Origin: Quillaja saponaria
Lineage: Eukaryota; Streptophyta; Magnoliopsida; Fabales; Quillajaceae
Length of the DNA: 64,000 nt
Direction of reading: 5' to 3'
Assembly (NCBI GenBank): GCA_029379385.1
Contig: CM055611.1
Coordinates: forward strand, 21,770,062-21,834,061
The notes under the pieces were generated by a model, which saw only the letters and a list, made by a program, of their open reading frames with translations, was not told where the DNA came from and did no database searches. The position numbers were made by a program, and so were the translations under genes. This document shows, in pieces, positions 62,889 to 64,000 of this stretch. How positions within the stretch are numbered: the first letter of the stretch is position 1; each line of letters starts with the position of its first letter.

Positions 62889-64000
62889 TTATCCAGCGTT
62901 GTTGGCAACTTCTGCAGCTCTTTGTCTCATCATTTCCATCACAGCAGCTCTTCGGCGTGAATCAGACTGCTGCTGCAGCCTCCTCAAATGTTCCTTCAAA
63001 TCTCTATTGATAAGTCATGAAAAAAATAGAAGAGATTAAAACACCATTTCCAGACATAAAGAACAGATGGAAAGAGCAAAAAGGCTGCTCAACAAACCTG
63101 CAACGTGGTACGTGGCATTCAGATTCTTTGCAAGCACGAGCATGAAGTTGAAGAAGATACCACATTTTCTTACAAAGAACGCACCCTCCAGATGCACGAG
63201 TTTTGCAATGTATGCCATGGCGGAAAAGCCCCTTCACCTTGCGACAATTCGGGTACTGACAGTGTGCAGAGCGACATTGGGACGCATGAACTAGGAGATC
63301 AAGCATTTTCCTTAGCTACAATACAGATAACAAATTATATCAAGCCTTGAGAAGAAAACATAACAATCACTTAAATCTTTTTGCCATTCTCATCAATGTC
63401 GTTTTATAAACATACTGAGAGGCCCAAGTAATAACCATAAGATCCTAATTGATAATATGAAGTTATAAGAAGCATATCATGAGCAAGATAAACAAACGAT
63501 GTTTACATGCTACTTCTCTCTCACCCCATGCCACCCACCCACCCACCCCCACCCAAAAAAAATATATACAACACACCCAACACATGCTGTTTGCACATTT
63601 TGTACTTCACCAAGCCACAACAACGAGAATATAGGAAGTATACAACACCTGCAGAACTCGAAGTTGCCTAGCTTCTTTGTTCTGTGCATCACGATCAGCA
63701 ATGGAAGGATGATTTGTCAATTTATGAGGGTGATCAATACCACCATCCTTTTGATAACAGCCATTGCACACGTCGTAATCAGGGCAAACTTCACAACGCC
63801 AACCATGACCAGTTTCTACGTCAAGACGGCATATATTACATGTTGTCACAAATGCAGGAGCAGTTGGGTTATGAAGATGATAGAGGACCATCATTGAGGA
63901 ATGCTTCGCCCGGCGCAGAGTATCATACTGATAATGATTTCCTTGACAAAGACTAAGAAATGCCTGCCTGGTGTCAAAGAATTCACTCTCAAGAATCTCA
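62889..64000 (-). CDS. HAC1: HAC1-type histone acetyltransferase (p300/CBP family), 3' end
   Basis: Plant CBP/p300-like acetyltransferase that acetylates nucleosomal histones in the nucleus; only the C-terminus is here. Exons: 64000-63649 (continues past the edge), 63315-63098 and 63003-62889 (TAA). The first part reads [20 protein letters not shown] and [20 protein letters not shown], the end of the catalytic region. A ZZ zinc finger follows ([26 protein letters not shown], then [10 protein letters not shown]). The next exon has the TAZ finger ([55 protein letters not shown]). The last exon is [19 protein letters not shown] and a basic tail ending VANNAG. Frame clean. It could be HAC1, HAC5 or HAC12; the C-terminus alone does not decide. 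Confidence 0.92.

Noticed and set aside
1..64000. tRNA, rRNA or snoRNA genes
   Set aside because: I looked for tRNA box A/B pairs with cloverleaf potential and rRNA motifs on both strands and found none convincing beyond the SINE candidate.

Overview
This is a plant nuclear sequence, most likely from a eudicot. Genes have many short GT-AG introns, intergenic DNA is very AT-rich, and the proteins are plant-type: a chloroplast-targeted ATP synthase delta-like protein, a mitochondrial PPR protein, a RABA GTPase, an MCTP, a plant TOP3A with a GRF finger, and a HAC histone acetyltransferase. I could not name the species. There is one 100-base assembly gap at 21431-21530.

Layout. 1-11.4 kb: 5' part of a U-box/ARM E3 ligase (-), a PPR protein (-), an ATP synthase delta-like protein (-) and a RABA4-type Rab GTPase (+). 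11.4-15.9 kb and 17.4-23.9 kb: AT-rich DNA with no gene I can defend. 15.9-17.4 kb: a BCS1-like AAA-ATPase (-) broken by six single-base frameshifts. 23.9-38.3 kb: complete DNA topoisomerase 3-alpha (-), 24 coding exons, with a miniature LTR retroelement in an intron. 40.0-42.7 kb: farnesylcysteine lyase/prenylcysteine oxidase (+). 43.4-46.9 kb: an MCTP gene (+) with a leader intron. 47.6-49.7 kb: ESCRT-III subunit VPS20/CHMP6 (-) without its first coding exon. 51.1-58.5 kb: a satellite block made of two GC-rich tandem families, an exact 2,134-bp duplication, a short (CCCTAA)n interstitial telomere-type tract and an AT-rich array of about 167-bp units that holds an 83-bp-arm hairpin element. 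58.6-61.4 kb: a three-exon gene for a small conserved cysteine-containing protein (-). 62.9-64 kb: 3' end of a HAC1-type acetyltransferase (-), running off the right edge.

The genes are unrelated housekeeping or regulatory loci, as expected for a eukaryote; I see no operon or gene cluster. Three observations matter most. (1) Genes between about 16 and 48 kb carry roughly 20 extra bases and one missing base. Nearly all sit in or beside short homopolymers, the encoded protein is otherwise conserved, and genes at 0-11 kb and 58-64 kb are clean. This looks more like a badly polished assembly segment than pseudogenes. (2) The satellite/telomere-repeat block begins 1.4 kb beyond VPS20 exon 2, and the missing exon 1 is nowhere beyond it in the window, so the block may mark a rearrangement or misjoin. 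(3) The telomere-type repeat is the TTAGGG hexamer rather than the usual plant TTTAGGG. I found no convincing new multi-gene system; the mosaic satellite block is the least ordinary structure here.
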